This document shows positions 17,195-26,303 of a DNA stretch of 64,000 bases, one piece after another. Made by a program: the position numbers and the translations under genes. The notes under the pieces were generated by a model. The model was not told where the DNA came from. It did not search any database and saw only the letters and a list, made by a program, of their open reading frames with translations. Within the stretch, counting starts at the first letter, position 1. Every line of letters starts with the position of its first letter. Source of the DNA: Sphingomonas endolithica (lineage in GTDB: Bacteria; Pseudomonadota; Alphaproteobacteria; Sphingomonadales; Sphingomonadaceae); NCBI RefSeq assembly GCF_025231525.1, contig NZ_CP103057.1:1505001-1569000 (forward strand), read 5' to 3'.

Positions 17195-18129
17195 GCCGCT
17201 TGCTCCAGCGATAGCGCTTCATCGTCGCGCGCACTCGCGCCGACGATGCGGACGAAGGCATCGTGCAGGCCGGGGCGGTCGATCGACAGGCCGGATATGC
17301 CGTATCCGGCATCGATCAGCGTCTTCAAGATGCGTTCGGCGCCATCGTCGGGCACGGTGAAGCGCCAGCCGTCGCTCGCCCGCTCGGCATCCGCGGGCAG
17401 CAGCGCCGCGATGCCGTCGGCGTCATGATGCGGCACGTAATGCGCGCGCATCGGCAGCGTGCCGCGCGCGTCCGCAACCGTGCCCTCGAAGCGACGCTTG
17501 CCACCGGCGATGATCGCCAGCCGGTCGCACAGTCGCTCGGCATGCGCCATGACATGGGTGGAGAACAGGATCGTCGCCCCGCGATCGCGCTCGGCGACGA
17601 TCAGCGCCTCTAGCCGTTCCTGGTTGACCGGATCGAGCCCGGAAAAGGGCTCGTCGAGCACCAGCAGATCGGGGCGATGCACGACCGACCCCAGCAACTG
17701 CACGAGCTGCGCCATGCCCTTGGACAATTTGCGGATCTTCTGGTCGACGGCATAGCCGAGGCCCGCCGCCTCGAGCAGCTCGACCGCCCGCGCGCGCCCG
17801 GTCTTCAGATCCAGCCCGCGCAACGCGCCCAGGAACGCGATCGCGTCTTTGGCCTTCATCGCCGGATACAGCCCGCGTTCCTCGGGCAGATAGCCGACGC
17901 GGTCGCTCGCCTCGCGCGGCCGATCATGGCCGAGCAGCGTGCGATGGCCGGCATCGGGTTCGATGATCCCCAGCAACATCCGCAACGTCGTCGTCTTGCC
18001 CGCGCCATTCGGCCCCAGCACGCCGTAGATCATGCCCTTGGGCACGGCGATGTCGATCCCGTCGACCACGCGCTTGCCCCCGAAATTCTTTACCAGCCCG
18101 GTCGCGCTGATCGCTAGGTCTGTTGTCAC
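17191..18129 (-). CDS. ABC transporter ATP-binding protein (NatA type)
   Basis: A 312-residue cytoplasmic ATPase partner of the permease encoded just downstream. Walker A is GPNGAGKTTT, the signature is LSKGMAQLVQLL, Walker B is LLVLDEPFSGLDP and the switch histidine is in ILFSTHVMAHAERL. A C-terminal extension of about 90 residues (after residue 220) is typical of this exporter subfamily. The upstream region carries a family D repeat hairpin. Confidence 0.92.
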   Translation of the reverse strand: MTTDLAISATGLVKNFGGKRVVDGIDIAVPKGMIYGVLGPNGAGKTTTLRMLLGIIEPDAGHRTLLGHDRPREASDRVGYLPEERGLYPAMKAKDAIAFLGALRGLDLKTGRARAVELLEAAGLGYAVDQKIRKLSKGMAQLVQLLGSVVHRPDLLVLDEPFSGLDPVNQERLEALIVAERDRGATILFSTHVMAHAERLCDRLAIIAGGKRRFEGTVADARGTLPMRAHYVPHHDADGIAALLPADAERASDGWRFTVPDDGAERILKTLIDAGYGISGLSIDRPGLHDAFVRIVGASARDDEALSLEQAA

Positions 18130-18145
18130 GATATCCCCAAGTCGC

Positions 18146-18211
18146 CGTTCGCCCTGAGCCGGTCGAAGGGCAAGCGTAGCGCTTGGGCTTCGACAGGCTC
18201 AGCCCGAACGG
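18146..18211. repeat. Intergenic inverted repeat, family D
   Basis: CGTTCGCCCTGAGCCGGTCG on the left and CGACAGGCTCAGCCCGAACG on the right form a 66-bp hairpin whose centre (AGCGTAGCGCT) is itself palindromic. A second member is at 59670-59749. It lies between the divergent ABC ATPase and queG genes. Confidence 0.8.
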
Positions 18212-18256
18212 AGTGTTATGCATGGCCAACTCTTGCGGCTGTGGTAGCGGGGAGAA

Positions 18257-19321
18257 GTGGATCAAGACAAGTCATTGACCGACCGGCTGAAAGCGAAAGC
18301 CGCGGAATTCGGCTTTGCGGCGTGCGGCGTGGCGCGCGCGGATGCGGCGCCGCGCACGGCAGAGCGGCTGCGGCAATGGCTGGGCGACGGCATGCACGGC
18401 GGCATGATCTGGATGGAGGAGCGCAGCGCGCAGCGCGAATCGCCTGCGGCCTTGTGGCCCGAGGTGCGATCCGTGATCGCGCTCGGCATGAGCTATGCGC
18501 CCGCCACCGATCCGCTGGCGCTGGCCGATGCCGGCGAGATCGGCCGCATCTCGGTCTATGCGCAGGGCGGCGACTATCACGACGTGATCAAGCGCAACTT
18601 GAAGGCGCTCGCACGCTGGCTGGTCGCCGAGCTGCCGTCGGACCTGCCCCACGATCTCAAGGTGTTCGTCGATACCGCGCCGGTGATGGAGAAGCCGCTG
18701 GCCGAGGCAGCCGGGCTCGGCTGGCAGGGCAAGCACACCAATCTGGTCAGCCGCACGCATGGCAGCTGGCTGTTCCTGGGCGCGATCTACACCACGCTCG
18801 ATCTCGCGCCCGACAGCGCCGGGCCGGATTCATGCGGCTCGTGCGATGCCTGCCAGCGCGCCTGCCCCACCGCCGCCTTCCCCGCCCCCTACCGACTGGA
18901 TGCGCGGCGTTGCATCTCGTACTTGACGATCGAGCATGCCGGCCCGATCCCGGAGGAGTTCCGCGCTGCGATCGGCAACCGCATCTATGGCTGCGACGAT
19001 TGCCTGGCGGTGTGCCCGTGGAACAAGTTTGCCGCGTCGGCGCACGCCAACCTGGCCTTCGCCCCCCGCGCCGAACTCACCGCACCGGCCCTCGCCGACC
19101 TGCTGGGGCTGGACGATGCCGGGTTCCGCCAGGTGTTCGCGGGCTCGCCGATCAAGCGCATCGGGCGGGACCGGATGGTGCGCAACGCGGCAATCGCGGC
19201 AGGAAATAGCGGATCGGCGGCGTTGATAGCGCCGCTGTCACGCTTGCTGGCCGATGAGTCGGACGTGGTGCGCGATGCGGCAGGCTGGGCGTTGGCGCGG
19301 CTCCCAGCCTTGTCGCAATAG
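18257..19321 (+). CDS. queG: Epoxyqueuosine reductase QueG
   Basis: This cobalamin- and iron-sulfur-dependent enzyme does the last step of queuosine synthesis, epoxyqueuosine to queuosine in tRNA. The 354-residue protein has the conserved [13 protein letters not shown] segment with Asp139, two [4Fe-4S] clusters from Cys193/196/199/203 ([12 protein letters not shown]) and Cys219/246/249/253 ([13 protein letters not shown]), and a C-terminal HEAT-like tail ([14 protein letters not shown]). The start is GTG at 18257 after GGGGAG. Other queuosine genes are not in the window. Confidence 0.95.
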   Translation: MDQDKSLTDRLKAKAAEFGFAACGVARADAAPRTAERLRQWLGDGMHGGMIWMEERSAQRESPAALWPEVRSVIALGMSYAPATDPLALADAGEIGRISVYAQGGDYHDVIKRNLKALARWLVAELPSDLPHDLKVFVDTAPVMEKPLAEAAGLGWQGKHTNLVSRTHGSWLFLGAIYTTLDLAPDSAGPDSCGSCDACQRACPTAAFPAPYRLDARRCISYLTIEHAGPIPEEFRAAIGNRIYGCDDCLAVCPWNKFAASAHANLAFAPRAELTAPALADLLGLDDAGFRQVFAGSPIKRIGRDRMVRNAAIAAGNSGSAALIAPLSRLLADESDVVRDAAGWALARLPALSQ

Positions 19322-19412
19322 CTGCGATGTTCGATCAAGAATGGTGCATGTCGGAGGGCACAAATTTTTGGGGGTAGCTGGTGCAATGCGCCTGACCTAG
19401 TTCCAGGGGTGT

Positions 19413-20192
19413 ATGAGCATGCAGGCTGAAAGCGGTTCTTGGGCGCTGACCGAAAAGGAGAAGCAGACCCTTCGCCTCATCGTCCGTGGTCATGACGCAA
19501 AATCGGTTGCCCGCAATCTTGGGCTATCGGTCCACACGATCAACGAACGGCTTCGCGACGCGCGCCGCAAAATGGCGGTGTCGAGCAGCCGCGAAGCCGC
19601 GCGCCTGTTGCTGGAAGCCGAAGACGGAGCGCGGTCGCCGACCCCCGATTTGTTGAGGGACGTGGAAATCGGGGAAGACGAGTCTGGCGTCGATGTCGAT
19701 CAGGCAGAAACGCCAATCAGCGGCGTGAGGCCAGTAGATCGCTCGCCTCGACTAATCATCGGAGTCCTGCTCATGACCTTCGCTCTCGGCCTATTAGCGC
19801 TCGCCGTCCTGCCCCCCGCTGGCGCGCCTCCCTCAGCGGCGCTGACCGTTTTACAGACCGCGCCGGACGCTGCGGTAGTGGATGCGGCGCGGCAATGGCT
19901 GGTCCTGGTGGATCAAGCACGGTGGGACGACAGCTATCGCGGCACCGGCACCGCGTTCCAGAAGCTTAACACTGCGGAGGTCTGGGCCGCGACGTCCGAA
20001 AAGGTCCGCGTGCCGTTGGGAGCGGTCCTCTCGCGGACGTTCGTCAGCCAGCAGGATCTGCCCGCCCCGCCGGCCGGCTATCAGGTGGTCAAGTTCCATA
20101 CCCGCTTCGCCAACAAGGAAGAGGCGATCGAGACGGTGTCGCTCGAGCGCGAGCGCGGCGCCTGGCGGATCGTCGGCGTGACGATCGAATGA
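19413..20192 (+). CDS. LuxR-type HTH protein with membrane anchor and DUF4019 domain
   Basis: The 259-residue protein has a LuxR/GerE helix-turn-helix at residues 10-68 (LTEKEKQTLRLIVRGHDAKS, then LGLSVHTINERLRDARRKM), an acidic linker, one transmembrane helix (about 113-135) and a C-terminal domain of about 115 residues with VVDAARQWLVLVDQARWDDS and RTFVSQQDLPAPPAGYQVV, which I recognise as DUF4019. Topology predicts a DNA-binding domain in the cytoplasm and DUF4019 in the periplasm, so a one-component envelope sensor is plausible. The family recurs in sphingomonads; its targets are unknown. Slightly lower GC than the neighbours. Confidence 0.85.
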   Translation: MSMQAESGSWALTEKEKQTLRLIVRGHDAKSVARNLGLSVHTINERLRDARRKMAVSSSREAARLLLEAEDGARSPTPDLLRDVEIGEDESGVDVDQAETPISGVRPVDRSPRLIIGVLLMTFALGLLALAVLPPAGAPPSAALTVLQTAPDAAVVDAARQWLVLVDQARWDDSYRGTGTAFQKLNTAEVWAATSEKVRVPLGAVLSRTFVSQQDLPAPPAGYQVVKFHTRFANKEEAIETVSLERERGAWRIVGVTIE

Positions 20193-20205
20193 GGATGGCG
20201 CGCGG

Positions 20206-20577
20206 CTACTTCCCGCCGCGCGCTTTCATCTGGATCGCCGAGACGCAGCTCGCGCGGTCGACCGGACTGCCGTCGCTCTGCCGCGCGTCGAGATAGGTGA
20301 CCACCGGCTCGGGCTTGCCCTTGGGGTACAGATACGCATCCAGCACGCACGTGCCGCTGGCGAATTGCAGCTTGCGTGCGGCGCCCTCGGTCAGGTCGGC
20401 GACCGGCGTGCCGAACCGCGCCACGAGCCCGCGCGCATTTTGCCCGAGCACGCCCTCCAGCCCCAACGTGCCGGTCGGGATCGGCACCGCTGCGGCGCGC
20501 GCCGGCCGCGCCGTCTGGCCGCTGGTGCAGCCGGCGAGCAGCAGTCCAGTGATCGATGCCAATAAGAGCCGCTTCAT
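20206..20577 (-). CDS. Small lipoprotein of unknown function
   Basis: A 123-residue protein with a clear lipoprotein signal (MKRLLLASITGLLLAGCTSG, lipidated Cys17). The mature part contains LEGVLGQNARGLVARFGTPV and FASGTCVLDAYLYPKGKPEP, a small fold resembling SmpA/BamE-like outer-membrane lipoproteins in layout, though I cannot confirm homology. Its ATG overlaps the stop of the upstream EI24 gene by 4 nt, so the two are co-translated. Confidence 0.75.
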   Translation of the reverse strand: MKRLLLASITGLLLAGCTSGQTARPARAAAVPIPTGTLGLEGVLGQNARGLVARFGTPVADLTEGAARKLQFASGTCVLDAYLYPKGKPEPVVTYLDARQSDGSPVDRASCVSAIQMKARGGK

Positions 20578-21251
20578 GTCCGTCCCCGATGAAACCAGTG
20601 CGTGGCCATTGCGGCGCTTATAACCGGCGCCACCAGATTGACGACCGGCACGACGAACAATCCCGTGCCGATCAGCCCGAGCGCGAAACGGCTGAGCGCG
20701 GTCGAGCCGCGAAACGCCCGCAACTCGGCCGGCGCCAGGTGCCGCACCGCCACCATGTCGCTCAGATCGCGACCGAGCAGCCAGCCATTGACCAGGAAGA
20801 ACAGGATCGCCGGTCCGATCCCGGTGGCGAGCAGCAGGAGGTACAGCGGCGCCAACGCCACGTTGACGACCACGAAGCGGCCCGCCGATCCCAGCCCCAT
20901 CATGAGCGAGCGTGCGAGCGACACTGTCCGCGAGGCGGTCAGCGCGGTCGGATAGTGTTTCGCCTCGACGGCCAGCACGATCTCGTCGGCGAACACCCCG
21001 ATTACCAGCACCGCGACGCCGCGAAACAATATGCCCGAGGCGACCAGCACCAACACCACAGCCGCCACCCCGACCACGCCCTGCGCCCCCGCACCGAAGC
21101 CGTAATAGACCGCGAGCCAGGTCAAGCCGTACCAGGCCGCCGTGCCGAGCGCGCCGAGCAGCAGCACGGTCAACGCCAGCGATTTGAGGAACACGCCGAT
21201 AAAGCGCCGGTCGCCAAGCTGCGCGACGGACAGGAAAAAGGCGTGGATCAT
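20574..21251 (-). CDS. EI24 (CysZ-like) domain membrane protein
   Basis: A 225-residue inner-membrane protein with four or five long hydrophobic stretches. The segment GRDLSDMVAVRHLAPAELRA followed by a closing hydrophobic block ending APVISAAMATHWFH is typical of EI24/CysZ-family proteins. CysZ imports sulfate, but many alphaproteobacterial EI24 proteins are of unknown function and no cysteine-synthesis gene is adjacent. The start MIHAFFLSVAQL at 21251 is preferred to a longer frame reaching back into the adenosine kinase promoter. It leads a two-gene operon with the lipoprotein. Confidence 0.78.
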   Translation of the reverse strand: MIHAFFLSVAQLGDRRFIGVFLKSLALTVLLLGALGTAAWYGLTWLAVYYGFGAGAQGVVGVAAVVLVLVASGILFRGVAVLVIGVFADEIVLAVEAKHYPTALTASRTVSLARSLMMGLGSAGRFVVVNVALAPLYLLLLATGIGPAILFFLVNGWLLGRDLSDMVAVRHLAPAELRAFRGSTALSRFALGLIGTGLFVVPVVNLVAPVISAAMATHWFHRGRT

Positions 21252-21385
21252 GTACGACGTGTACGCCGCACGGCTCTTAAGTCCAGTCGCTCCCCCTGCG
21301 CTTGCAGGGACGGGAGTTGGTTGCACGCTTGCGCGCCTCTCACTACGGCCAAGCACAACTTGATCCGCCTAGGAGCGCCCTCATC

Positions 21386-22381
21386 TTGACCACGCCTACC
21401 TATCACGTCGTCGCCATCGGCAACGCCATCGTCGATGTCCTGTCGCACTCCGACGACGCCTTCCTCGCGGCCGAAGGCATGGCCAAGGGCTCGATGCAGC
21501 TGATGTTCTCGCCGCAAGAGGCCGATGCGCTGTACGACAAGATGGGCCCGGGCATTGAGGCGTCGGGCGGCTCGGCGGCGAACACCGTGGCCGGCATCGC
21601 GGCGCTGGGCGGCAAGTGCGGCTTTATCGGCCAGGTCGCGCGCGACCAGCTGGGCGACGTGTTCGCGCACGACATCCGCGCGATGGACGTGGCGTTCGAC
21701 ACCGCGGCCCGAGACGGCGAGCCGACCACAGCACGCTGCCTGATCTTCGTCACGCCGGATGGCCAGCGCACGATGAACACCTTTCTCGGGGCCTCGCAAT
21801 TCTTGCCCGAAGCGGCGATCGATCGCGCGATGATCGCCGACGCCGCGATCCTGTATCTCGAAGGCTATCTGTGGGATCCGGAAGAGCCCCGCGCCGCGAT
21901 GCGCGCCGCGATCGAGGTTGCGCGCAAGGCCGGCCGCAAGGTCGCCTTCACGCTGTCGGACGTGTTCTGCATCTCGCGGCACGGCGGCGACTTCCGCAAG
22001 CTGATGGCGGATGGCCTGATCGACATCATGTTCGCCAACGAAGCCGAAATCCTGGCGCTGATGGAGCAGGAGGATTTCGACTCAGCCGTTGCCGCCGCTG
22101 CGGCGCAGGTGCCGATGCTGGTAGTGACGCGCAGCGAACAGGGCGCGATCGCCGTGTCGGGCGGCAAGACGATTTCGGTGCCGGCGGCGCCGGTCGATCG
22201 CGTGGTGGACACGACCGGGGCGGGCGACCTGTTCGCCGCCGGCTTCCTGTCGGGCCAGGCGAACGGCAAGAGCATCGAACAGTCGCTGAAGCTGGGCGCG
22301 CTATGTGCCGCCGAGATCATCAGCCATGTCGGCGCGCGACCGCAGGTGGACCTGAAGGCGTTGGCGGCGAAGCTGGACTGA
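21386..22381 (+). CDS. Adenosine kinase (PfkB family carbohydrate kinase)
   Basis: A cytosolic ribokinase-family enzyme, 331 residues, phosphorylating adenosine or a similar nucleoside. It begins TTPTYHVVAIGNAIVDVLSH after the initiator, contains the substrate-binding GGSAANTVAGIAALG and the catalytic anion-hole motif DTTGAGDLFAAGFLSG. The start is TTG at 21386 with AGGAG 10 nt upstream; the sequence then matches adenosine kinases of alphaproteobacteria from the first residues. It may act in purine salvage or remove adenosine made by S-adenosylhomocysteine hydrolase. Confidence 0.88.
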   Translation: MTTPTYHVVAIGNAIVDVLSHSDDAFLAAEGMAKGSMQLMFSPQEADALYDKMGPGIEASGGSAANTVAGIAALGGKCGFIGQVARDQLGDVFAHDIRAMDVAFDTAARDGEPTTARCLIFVTPDGQRTMNTFLGASQFLPEAAIDRAMIADAAILYLEGYLWDPEEPRAAMRAAIEVARKAGRKVAFTLSDVFCISRHGGDFRKLMADGLIDIMFANEAEILALMEQEDFDSAVAAAAAQVPMLVVTRSEQGAIAVSGGKTISVPAAPVDRVVDTTGAGDLFAAGFLSGQANGKSIEQSLKLGALCAAEIISHVGARPQVDLKALAAKLD

Positions 22382-22390
22382 AAACCTGCT

Positions 22391-22495
22391 GTTCCCCGGC
22401 GGAGGCCGGGGCCCAGTAGCGAGGCAGCAGAAAGGAGCCGCGGCGCTCCGTTACGATGACCTTCCCGCCTGGGCCCCGGCCTTCGCCGGGGAACA
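22391..22495. repeat. Intergenic inverted repeat, family B
   Basis: The left arm GTTCCCCGGCGGAGGCCGGG and right arm CCCCGGCCTTCGCCGGGGAA bracket a 105-bp unit starting 9 bp after the adenosine kinase stop. A separate terminator hairpin follows 8 bp later. Confidence 0.9.
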
Positions 22496-22502
22496 GACGA
22501 GA

Positions 22503-22531
22503 GAAAGGCCGGGGATCGCTCCCCGGCCTTT
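22503..22531. terminator. Bidirectional rho-independent terminator
   Basis: AAAGGCCGGGG, loop ATCGCTC, CCCCGGCCTTTT: an 11-bp perfect stem with A-tract and T-tract on the two sides, so it can terminate both the adenosine kinase transcript and the convergent amino acid permease transcript. Confidence 0.92.
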
Positions 22532-22562
22532 TCTGTATCCGTGTCGCAGAGGCAGCCCGGCT

Positions 22563-24125
22563 TTAGTGCCCCATGCCGGTCAGGTCGGCCGGCAGATCCT
22601 CGTTCGTCTCGACGATTCCGCGCCCGACATGGCTCGCGCGGTAGCTGTAGGCGTAATAGATCACCAGCCCGACCGCGCCCCAGACCGGCAGCACCAGCAT
22701 CGCCTCCAGCGGCAGGTTGAAGAACAGGAACACGCAGCCGAAGATCGTCAGCGGCCCCATCAGCCACAGGATCGGCGTGCGGAAGCTGCGCTTCACGTTC
22801 GGCGCGGTCCGGCGCAGGATCATCACCGCGATCGCCACCATCATGAAGGCATATAGCGTGCCGGCATTGGCGATGTCGGCAAGCTTGCCGACCGGCAGGA
22901 ACGCCGCGGCGAACGCCACCGCGGCACCGGTGAGGGCGGTCACGATATACGGCGTTTTCCACTTCGGATGCACCGCCGACAGCCGCTCCGGCAGCAGGCC
23001 GTCACGGCTCATCACGAAGAAGATGCGGGTCTGGCCGAACATCAGGATCAGGATCACCGAGGGAAGCGCGATGAACGCCGCATAGCCGAGGAAATTGCCC
23101 ACCGTGCCGAAGCCGATCTGGCGCAGCACGTGCGCCAGCGCTTCGTTCGAGCAGACCAGCATCTGCGCGTATTGCGGCATCGCACACTGGCGGGCGAGCT
23201 CTTCCGAGCCGGCCGGGAACGGCACGCCGCCCGGGCCCATGATCGGCTGGCCGCCGATCGTGCCGACTGCGCCGGCTGCGACCAGCATGTAGAAGACGGT
23301 GCAGAACAGCAGCGACCCGATCAGGCCGATCGGCACGTTGCGCTGCGGGTTCTTGGTCTCCTCGGCCGCGGTCGAGACCGCGTCGAAGCCGACATAGGCG
23401 AAGAAGATCGTCGCCGCCGCACCGACTGCGCCGACCCCGGTGCCGAAGCCGCCGAACAGGCCGGCGGGCAGGAAGGGATTGAAGTTGGCGGCGTTGAACT
23501 TGTCGGACGGCAAGGTGAGGAAGATGAACGCGGTGAGCGCCGTCACCTTGATCAGCACCAGCACGGCGTTGACCTTGGCGCTCTCGCTCGTGCCGATGAT
23601 CAGCAGCCACGTGACGAGGAGGGAGATCACCACCGCAGGCAGGTTGATGAACCCGCCAGGCGAGCCGCCCAGCGCCAGCGGCGCGGTGGCCAGCCAAGCC
23701 GGCAGATGTATTCCCAATGTCTGGTTCAATATCGTTCCGGTGAAATAGCCCGACCAGCCGACCGACACCGCGCTAGCCGCGACGGCATATTCGAGGATCA
23801 GCGCCCAGCCGACGGTCCAGGCGAGCAATTCGCCCATCGTCGTATAGGTATAGGTGTAAGCGGAGCCGGCGACCGGGATCATCGAGCCGATCTCGGCATA
23901 GCAGAGCGCAGCGATGATGCAGATGCCGCCGGCAATGGCGAAGGCGAGCAGCAGGCCGGGACCCGCTTTCTGTGCGCCAGCCGCCGTCAATACGAAAATG
24001 CCCGTGCCGATCACGCAGCCGATGCCGAACAGGGTCAGCTGGAACCAGCCGAGCGATCGGTGCAACGATTTCTTCTCGGCCGTCGCCAGGATGGCGTCGA
24101 GTGGCTTGATACGCCCAAAAATCAT
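22563..24125 (-). CDS. APC superfamily amino acid permease (CAT/YfnA-like)
   Basis: A 520-residue inner-membrane transporter with about 12-14 helices. The first-helix motif GIGCVIGTGIFVLTA is the unwound substrate site of APC transporters; SAYTYTYTTMGELLAWTVGW and FFAYVGFDAVSTAAEETKNP place it in the cationic amino acid transporter group. The start MIFGRIKPLDAILA at 24125 matches the family, where the N-terminal segment precedes a HRSLGWFQLTLFG helix. The substrate (basic or other amino acid) is not determined by the sequence. Confidence 0.92.
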   Translation of the reverse strand: MIFGRIKPLDAILATAEKKSLHRSLGWFQLTLFGIGCVIGTGIFVLTAAGAQKAGPGLLLAFAIAGGICIIAALCYAEIGSMIPVAGSAYTYTYTTMGELLAWTVGWALILEYAVAASAVSVGWSGYFTGTILNQTLGIHLPAWLATAPLALGGSPGGFINLPAVVISLLVTWLLIIGTSESAKVNAVLVLIKVTALTAFIFLTLPSDKFNAANFNPFLPAGLFGGFGTGVGAVGAAATIFFAYVGFDAVSTAAEETKNPQRNVPIGLIGSLLFCTVFYMLVAAGAVGTIGGQPIMGPGGVPFPAGSEELARQCAMPQYAQMLVCSNEALAHVLRQIGFGTVGNFLGYAAFIALPSVILILMFGQTRIFFVMSRDGLLPERLSAVHPKWKTPYIVTALTGAAVAFAAAFLPVGKLADIANAGTLYAFMMVAIAVMILRRTAPNVKRSFRTPILWLMGPLTIFGCVFLFFNLPLEAMLVLPVWGAVGLVIYYAYSYRASHVGRGIVETNEDLPADLTGMGH

Positions 24126-24282
24126 GTAGTGCTTTTCCCCAAAGCGGCCGGCGCGTGGCCCGGCTCGTTATGCGGCGGAGCCTAATGACAAATGAAAGAC
24201 GCGCAATCCCTTAATGGGGATCGAGCCGCTCCCCAGGCCCGCAACCCGGACGTGTCCCACGGCTATTCATTCGAGCATAGCT

Positions 24283-24376
24283 CGTCATCCCCGCGCAAGC
24301 GGGGATCCATACCGCCCGACTTCGCGGCTAAGTCTTGACGTCCGAGCTTATGGATCCCCTCCTGCGCGGAGACGAC
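24283..24376. repeat. Intergenic inverted repeat, family A
   Basis: CGTCATCCCCGCGCAAGCGG at the left and a right arm TGGATCCCCTCCTGCGCGGA ending ACGACGA. Same length (94 bp) and arms as the copy at 2452. It lies upstream of the amino acid permease and at the 3' side of the HIT gene. Confidence 0.85.
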
Positions 24377-24403
24377 GAGGACGGGTCGAACGCGATCCCG
24401 AGC

Positions 24404-24787
24404 CTAGCGTTGCACCAGCATCGGGCCGAGCGGCTGGCCCGCGAACAAATGGACGTGCAGATGCGGCACTTCCTGCCCTGCCTGGCGCCCGGTGTTGGCG
24501 AGCAGGCGATAGCCGCGCGGCACCAGCCCGGCATCGCGCGCCACATGGCCGACCGCACGGACGAAGCCGGCGATTTCCTCGGCGGAGCCCTTCTCGCTGA
24601 AATCGTCCCATGAAACGTAAGGACCGCGCGGGATCACCAGGATGTGGATCGGCGCCTGTGCGTTGATATCGTGGAAGGCGATCGCCCATTCGTCCTCGTA
24701 GACTCGGCTCGACGGGATCTCGTCGCGCAGGATCTTGGCAAAGATGTTCTGGTCGTCATACGGCTTGGTCGCGTCGATCGGCATCAT
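24404..24787 (-). CDS. HIT family protein (HinT-like purine nucleoside phosphoramidase)
   Basis: A 127-residue nucleotide hydrolase/transferase with the histidine triad HLHVHLF near the C-terminus and the fold signature FHDINAQAPIHILVIPRGP. HinT enzymes hydrolyse AMP-lysine and similar adducts. Two adjacent ATG codons (24787 and 24784) follow GGGAG; either may be used. It is the last gene of the histidine operon, 45 bp after hisE, an arrangement common in alphaproteobacteria. Confidence 0.92.
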   Translation of the reverse strand: MMPIDATKPYDDQNIFAKILRDEIPSSRVYEDEWAIAFHDINAQAPIHILVIPRGPYVSWDDFSEKGSAEEIAGFVRAVGHVARDAGLVPRGYRLLANTGRQAGQEVPHLHVHLFAGQPLGPMLVQR

Positions 24788-24832
24788 CCTGTCTCCCACA
24801 TCACCCACAAGGCTACCGGCTACAAGCGAGGG

Positions 24833-25153
24833 TCACGCCCCCCGCGCCGCCTTCTCGTCGATCCCGGACACGCCCTCGCGCCGCATCATCTCGGCGCGGA
24901 TGTCGTCCAGGCCCAGCTCGGCATCCGCCAGCAACACCATGAGATGGAACATCAGGTCCGTCGCCTCGGCGACCAATTCCTGGCGATCGTCCTGCAACGC
25001 GGCGATCACCGTCTCGACCGCCTCCTCGCCCACCTTCTGCGCGATCTTGCCGCGCCCGCGGGCGAACAATTGGGCAGTATAGGAGGTCGCCGGATCGGCG
25101 CCGCGACGGGCGTTGATCGTGGCTTCCAGCGTGTTCAGAAAATCCTGCGGCAT
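24833..25153 (-). CDS. hisE: Phosphoribosyl-ATP pyrophosphatase HisE
   Basis: The second step of histidine synthesis, hydrolysing PR-ATP to PR-AMP. The 106-residue protein begins MPQDFLNTLEATINARRG and carries the MazG-like metal-binding motif QKVGEEAVETVIAA and EATDLMFHLMVLLAD. The ATG at 25151-25153 is preferred over one 36 bp upstream that would extend into the preceding small gene. It is encoded separately from HisI (not in the window). Confidence 0.95.
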   Translation of the reverse strand: MPQDFLNTLEATINARRGADPATSYTAQLFARGRGKIAQKVGEEAVETVIAALQDDRQELVAEATDLMFHLMVLLADAELGLDDIRAEMMRREGVSGIDEKAARGA

Positions 25154-25185
25154 GCCGGCATGGCTGGCGCAACCGCTGCGCGAGG

Positions 25186-25398
25186 TCAATCCTTACGCGG
25201 TGAACTGCGCCGCGCCGCGAACCGCGCGCGGAGCGCCCGGCGCACGATCCACACGCCGATGCATGCCAAGACGAACAAGGCGACGTCGGAGAGCTCCGGC
25301 TGCGTGCGCACCTTCGTCACGCCGGTATGCGCGGCGAAGATCGCGGTGGGCATGACGAACAGGATCAGGAAGAACAAGGTGCGCATGGGCAGCGGCAT
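25186..25398 (-). CDS. Small membrane protein between hisF and hisE
   Basis: A 70-residue protein with an N-terminal hydrophobic stretch (MRTLFFLILFVMPTAIFAAH), a second helix (LSDVALFVLACIGVWIVRRA) and a basic tail. It lies 32 bp upstream of hisE on the same strand. Start may be 25398 or the second Met at 25386. No function recognised; it may be a passenger of the his operon. Confidence 0.6.
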   Translation of the reverse strand: MPLPMRTLFFLILFVMPTAIFAAHTGVTKVRTQPELSDVALFVLACIGVWIVRRALRARFAARRSSPRKD

Positions 25399-25429
25399 AG
25401 CCGGGCGCGGTTAACATTCCGCCACTGCG

Positions 25430-25534
25430 GTTCCCCGGCGGAGGCCGGGGTCCAGTAGTGACATCGGCAATGATCATGCGCGACGCCAGTTTCCCTCTGT
25501 TCCGCGACTGGACCTCGGCCTTCGCCGGGGAACA
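25430..25534. repeat. Intergenic inverted repeat, family B
   Basis: GTTCCCCGGCGGAGGCCGGG to TTCGCCGGGGAAC, 105 bp. It ends 1 bp before the hisF stop codon and separates hisF from the downstream small membrane gene and hisE, so it could attenuate transcription inside the operon. Confidence 0.9.
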
Positions 25535-25535
25535 G

Positions 25536-26303
25536 TTAGGATACTGGTCGCCGCACCGGCACCCCTGCCGCCGCCAAGGCAGAATGCGCGTCGGCGATGC
25601 TCGCTTCGCCGAAGTGGAAGATGCTGGCTGCCAGCACCGCGCTCGCCCGCCCCTCGACCACGCCCGCGACCAGATCGTCCAGCCCGCCGACACCGCCCGA
25701 TGCCACGACCGGCACCGCGACCTGATCGGCGATCGTGCGGATCAGGTCGAGATCGTAGCCACTGCGCGTCCCGTCGCGGTCCATCGAGGTGACGAGCAAT
25801 TCCCCCGCCCCCAGCCGCACGAGGTTCAGCGCGTGCTCCACCGCGTCGATCCCGGTCGCCCGCCGGCCGCCATGCGTGAATACCTCCCAGCGGTCCCCCG
25901 TCCGCCGCGCGTCGACCGAGGCGACGCAGCATTGGCTGCCGAACCGGTCGGCGATCTCGGCCACCACCTCCGGCCGTGCCACTGCGGCGGAATTGACCGC
26001 GACCTTGTCCGCCCCGGCCAGCAGCAGCGCGCGCGCGTCGTCGGCCGAACGCACCCCGCCACCGACCGTCAACGGCATGAAACACACTGCCGCCGTCCGC
26101 CGCACCACGTCCAGGATCGTACCGCGCGCCTCATGGCTGGCGGTGATGTCGAGGAAGCAAAGCTCGTCCGCCCCTGCCGCATCATAGGCGCGCGCCTGCT
26201 CCACCGGATCGCCGGCGTCCTGCAAGTCGACGAAGTTCACGCCCTTGACGACGCGGCCGTTCGCCACATCGAGACAGGGGATGACACGGGCACGAACCGT
26301 CAT
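25536..26303 (-). CDS. hisF: Imidazole glycerol phosphate synthase, cyclase subunit HisF
   Basis: HisF uses ammonia from HisH to make IGP and AICAR. The 255-residue TIM barrel starts [20 protein letters not shown] with catalytic Asp12 and has the second catalytic Asp131 in [11 protein letters not shown]; phosphate-binding [10 protein letters not shown] and [10 protein letters not shown] are present. The ATG overlaps the stop of the small membrane gene upstream (4 nt). Confidence 0.97.
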   Translation of the reverse strand: MTVRARVIPCLDVANGRVVKGVNFVDLQDAGDPVEQARAYDAAGADELCFLDITASHEARGTILDVVRRTAAVCFMPLTVGGGVRSADDARALLLAGADKVAVNSAAVARPEVVAEIADRFGSQCCVASVDARRTGDRWEVFTHGGRRATGIDAVEHALNLVRLGAGELLVTSMDRDGTRSGYDLDLIRTIADQVAVPVVASGGVGGLDDLVAGVVEGRASAVLAASIFHFGEASIADAHSALAAAGVPVRRPVS

